Source: Flavobacterium ovatum (GTDB lineage: Bacteria; Bacteroidota; Bacteroidia; Flavobacteriales; Flavobacteriaceae). Taken from it: 64,000 nucleotides of DNA. The notes under the pieces were generated by a model. The model was not told the origin of the DNA, did not search any database, and saw nothing but the letters and a program-made list of their open reading frames with translations. A program made the translations under genes and the position numbers. Shown here piece after piece: positions 62,425-64,000 of this stretch (the stretch's first letter is position 1; the number at the start of each line of letters is the position of its first letter). The stretch is from positions 434,001-498,000 of the forward strand of contig NZ_CP160035.1 of the NCBI RefSeq assembly GCF_040703125.1. Reading direction: 5' to 3'.

Positions 62425-62990
62425 GGATTGTATTAACTGTGATTATAAAGTGCAAAGGTAGTCAATCAAATGCGAATCGGAAGACCAAAACTGAGCTATT
62501 AACATATTGTAAAGGCAAATTAATCATTTTATAAGTCATGGATGACAAGCCTTACTTTCAAGTTGAATAATGAGTTTTTGCACAAAATCGGCTAGCACTA
62601 CATCTATTGTCTTCCCTATCATGGTAGACACCGGCTATTATAACTATTTTATCGCCCCTAGCATTCACCATTAAAAACTATTAACAGTGTAATCACTATT
62701 ATCTTAAACATCACCTTTGTTAATTTTGTAATGAAATCACTTCCAAAAATCAAAATCAAAAAAAACACTAAGCCAAAATGGATTAGCCGTTATTTAGTAA
62801 ACATCTGGAATAGTACTCTTAGCTATTGCTGTTAAATTATTTATAACTAATGTTAAAGGACTATTCGTTTAAACATTTTTTTTATATTTTTATCCCCTAA
62901 TATCGTATGTAAAGGCATTTACTACCCATTAAAACAGACTCAAAACCTCAATAAAAACAAGCCTTTACCTTAAATCAAAAATTAACTTTT
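62425..62990. other. Gene-poor region with one small frame
   Basis: 566 bases. A 34-codon frame (62731-62835) gives a basic peptide, MKSLPKIKIKKNTKPKW..., ending SYCC, preceded by a TAATTTTG octamer that lies too close to the ATG for a normal leader. Nothing else is recognised. Confidence 0.3.
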
Positions 62991-63194
62991 ATGAAAATGT
63001 TTATCAACATATTAGTGTTTTTAGCTGTAGCACTAATCATCTTCAACATTACCATGCTAGATTTTAAAGATCCTTTTCAAGGTGATAGCGCTGTAGCGTT
63101 CATCGGAATTGGAGCTTCGTTTTGTGCCGTTTTAATTCTTCTAATTTTCAAGATGTCAAAAAAAATTGAAGAGAAAATGGATGACAAATTATAA
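62991..63194 (+). CDS. Small two-helix membrane protein, unknown
   Basis: 67 residues with two hydrophobic segments (about 4-24 and 33-55) and a Lys/Glu-rich tail. Its stop overlaps the next ATG by one base (TAATG), so it is translationally coupled to the flavoprotein, which may be its partner. Confidence 0.75.
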   Translation: MKMFINILVFLAVALIIFNITMLDFKDPFQGDSAVAFIGIGASFCAVLILLIFKMSKKIEEKMDDKL

Positions 63195-63808
63195 TGAAAT
63201 TTAATACTCTAATCATAGGTGGCGGTGTTTCTGGAATATCTTGTGCACTCGTTTTAGGTTCCGCCCAAAACAAAGTATTCGCCAAAGACAAGACAATTGG
63301 AATTTTCACACACCAAAAGTCTTCCGCACTTCAAGATGCTATTTTTAATAATGCTTATGGAATTACTCCAGGAACACTTGGATCTGAATTACTTCCTAAT
63401 TCAACCACGCATTTAGCCGATATATACCCCCATATTACTCAAATTCCAAACGAAAAAATAATCAAAATAGAAGGCGAATATCCTGATTTCAAAATCGTTA
63501 CTAATAAAAACAGTTACACGACAGAAATAGTGGTTATAGGCATTGGCTCTGCCAATACTTTTGACATCGAAGGTTTGATGGAATATGTAGAAACACATAA
63601 AAAAGCTTTATCCATAAAAAACCGCATTCAATTGCGAAATATAGATCATAAAGTAACTGAAGGAATTTACACCATTGGAACTTTAGCTGGATGGAGAAGT
63701 CAACTTGCTATTGCGGCTGGAAGTGGCGCAGCAGTTGCTACTGATATTCTTACGCTATGGAATGCCGGAGAACAAACCCATTCACACGACAGTATTCGAG
63801 AGAAATAA
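63194..63808 (+). CDS. Short FAD-dependent oxidoreductase (thioredoxin-reductase-like fold)
   Basis: 204 residues. The N-terminus LIIGGGVSGISCALVLGSA is a Rossmann FAD-binding motif; IYTIGTLAGWRSQLAIAAGSGAAVATDIL near the C-terminus closes the FAD domain. The NAD(P)H domain is absent, so this is a reduced version of the family. The start overlaps the small membrane-protein gene. Confidence 0.85.
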   Translation: MKFNTLIIGGGVSGISCALVLGSAQNKVFAKDKTIGIFTHQKSSALQDAIFNNAYGITPGTLGSELLPNSTTHLADIYPHITQIPNEKIIKIEGEYPDFKIVTNKNSYTTEIVVIGIGSANTFDIEGLMEYVETHKKALSIKNRIQLRNIDHKVTEGIYTIGTLAGWRSQLAIAAGSGAAVATDILTLWNAGEQTHSHDSIREK

Positions 63809-63812
63809 TTTT

Positions 63813-64000
63813 TTATTTGGCTTTCATCACTTTTTGAATCATTTTATCTTCTTTCAAAAGCAATTCATAATATTGATTATCACCGTATAATTGTCGAGCA
63901 AACTCAGCACTCAAATACCGTTTCACTACTTCTTTATTTTTAGCAAGATCAAGAGCTAACCTGTTCTTATAAACAAAACGCTGAAACACATCATAATACT
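63813..64000 (-). CDS. C-terminal end of a probable S41 peptidase, partial
   Basis: Only 61 codons are in the window. The reading frame gives YDVFQRFVYKNR, LALDLAKNKEVVKRYLSAEFARQLYG and then KEDKMIQKVMKAK with stop at 63813. These phrases resemble the extreme C-terminus of flavobacterial CtpA-type proteases as I remember them. The catalytic domain is beyond the right edge, so this is a weak call. Confidence 0.45.
   Translation of the reverse strand, partial: YYDVFQRFVYKNRLALDLAKNKEVVKRYLSAEFARQLYGDNQYYELLLKEDKMIQKVMKAK

Noticed and set aside
1..64000. CRISPR array or Cas genes
   Set aside because: No regularly spaced direct repeats and no Cas-like protein in the translated frames.

Overview
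The window is low-GC chromosomal DNA from a member of the Flavobacteriaceae, most likely Flavobacterium or a close relative. The evidence is a T9SS-type C-terminal sorting domain (23950-25857), Bacteroidetes promoters of the form TTG-N18/24-TAnnTTTG, a mevalonate pathway, a POT transporter/DPP-IV pair, BamA-like and DUF3078 outer-membrane proteins, and intergenic palindromes of the TCCCGAAGCNTCGGGA kind. No CRISPR array, prophage, complete insertion sequence or replication origin was found. Only one intact tRNA is present.

Layout. 1-7.5 kb: partial tail-specific protease, then surE, a small membrane protein, lpxB, an NlpC/P60 lipoprotein and comEC. 7-11.3 kb: a thioredoxin-like protein, a peptide/proton symporter and a dipeptidyl-peptidase IV, which together look like peptide use. 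11.4-13.7 kb: HMG-CoA reductase and a GHMP kinase (mevalonate pathway). 13.8-16.7 kb: an unrecognised three-gene surface locus. Its first gene, a lipoprotein, carries about 14 copies of a pentanucleotide repeat in its 5' coding region, and near-identical terminator hairpins flank the locus. 16.8-23.1 kb: envelope-biogenesis genes (PpiD-like isomerase, CBS/HlyC protein, small membrane protein, LptC, outer-membrane protein) downstream of coaX. 23.1-23.65 kb: tRNA-Phe, a decayed GIY-YIG nuclease and a partial copy of the same tRNA. 24-29 kb: a T9SS cargo protein, an rRNA pseudouridine synthase and a LamG-like secreted protein. 29.3-32.5 kb: YdeP-type molybdenum oxidoreductase with fdhD. 32.6-36.4 kb: UbiA-type prenyltransferase, mevalonate kinase, a damaged toxin-antitoxin locus and diphosphomevalonate decarboxylase, with divergent tspO. 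37-44.5 kb: outer-membrane proteins, a flavoprotein, GDPD, a GH13 amylase and an AraC regulator. 44.7-50 kb: dgt, a DUF3078 protein, dxs, an orphan antitoxin and tadA. 50-53.4 kb: a repeat-rich gap, then a redox operon (AhpD-like, thioredoxin, OsmC, YHS). 53.5-54.5 kb: fused remnants of lrp and metE. 55-57 kb: a lipoprotein with the catalytic residue spacing of GH82 iota-carrageenase. 57-64 kb: a PAS protein, nrdA, nrdB, a DUF3109 protein, a small membrane/flavoprotein pair and the end of a second probable S41 protease.

How the genes work together. Isoprenoid precursors appear to come from mevalonate (HMGR, GHMP kinases, MvaD) and to feed the UbiA-type enzyme. The dxs copy, with no other MEP gene in view, may serve thiamine and pyridoxal synthesis. 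The features most worth a second look are the probable phase-variable lipoprotein locus, the tRNA/GIY-YIG/partial-tRNA unit, the single deletion that appears to have destroyed both metE and its divergent Lrp regulator, and the isolated carrageenase-like gene.
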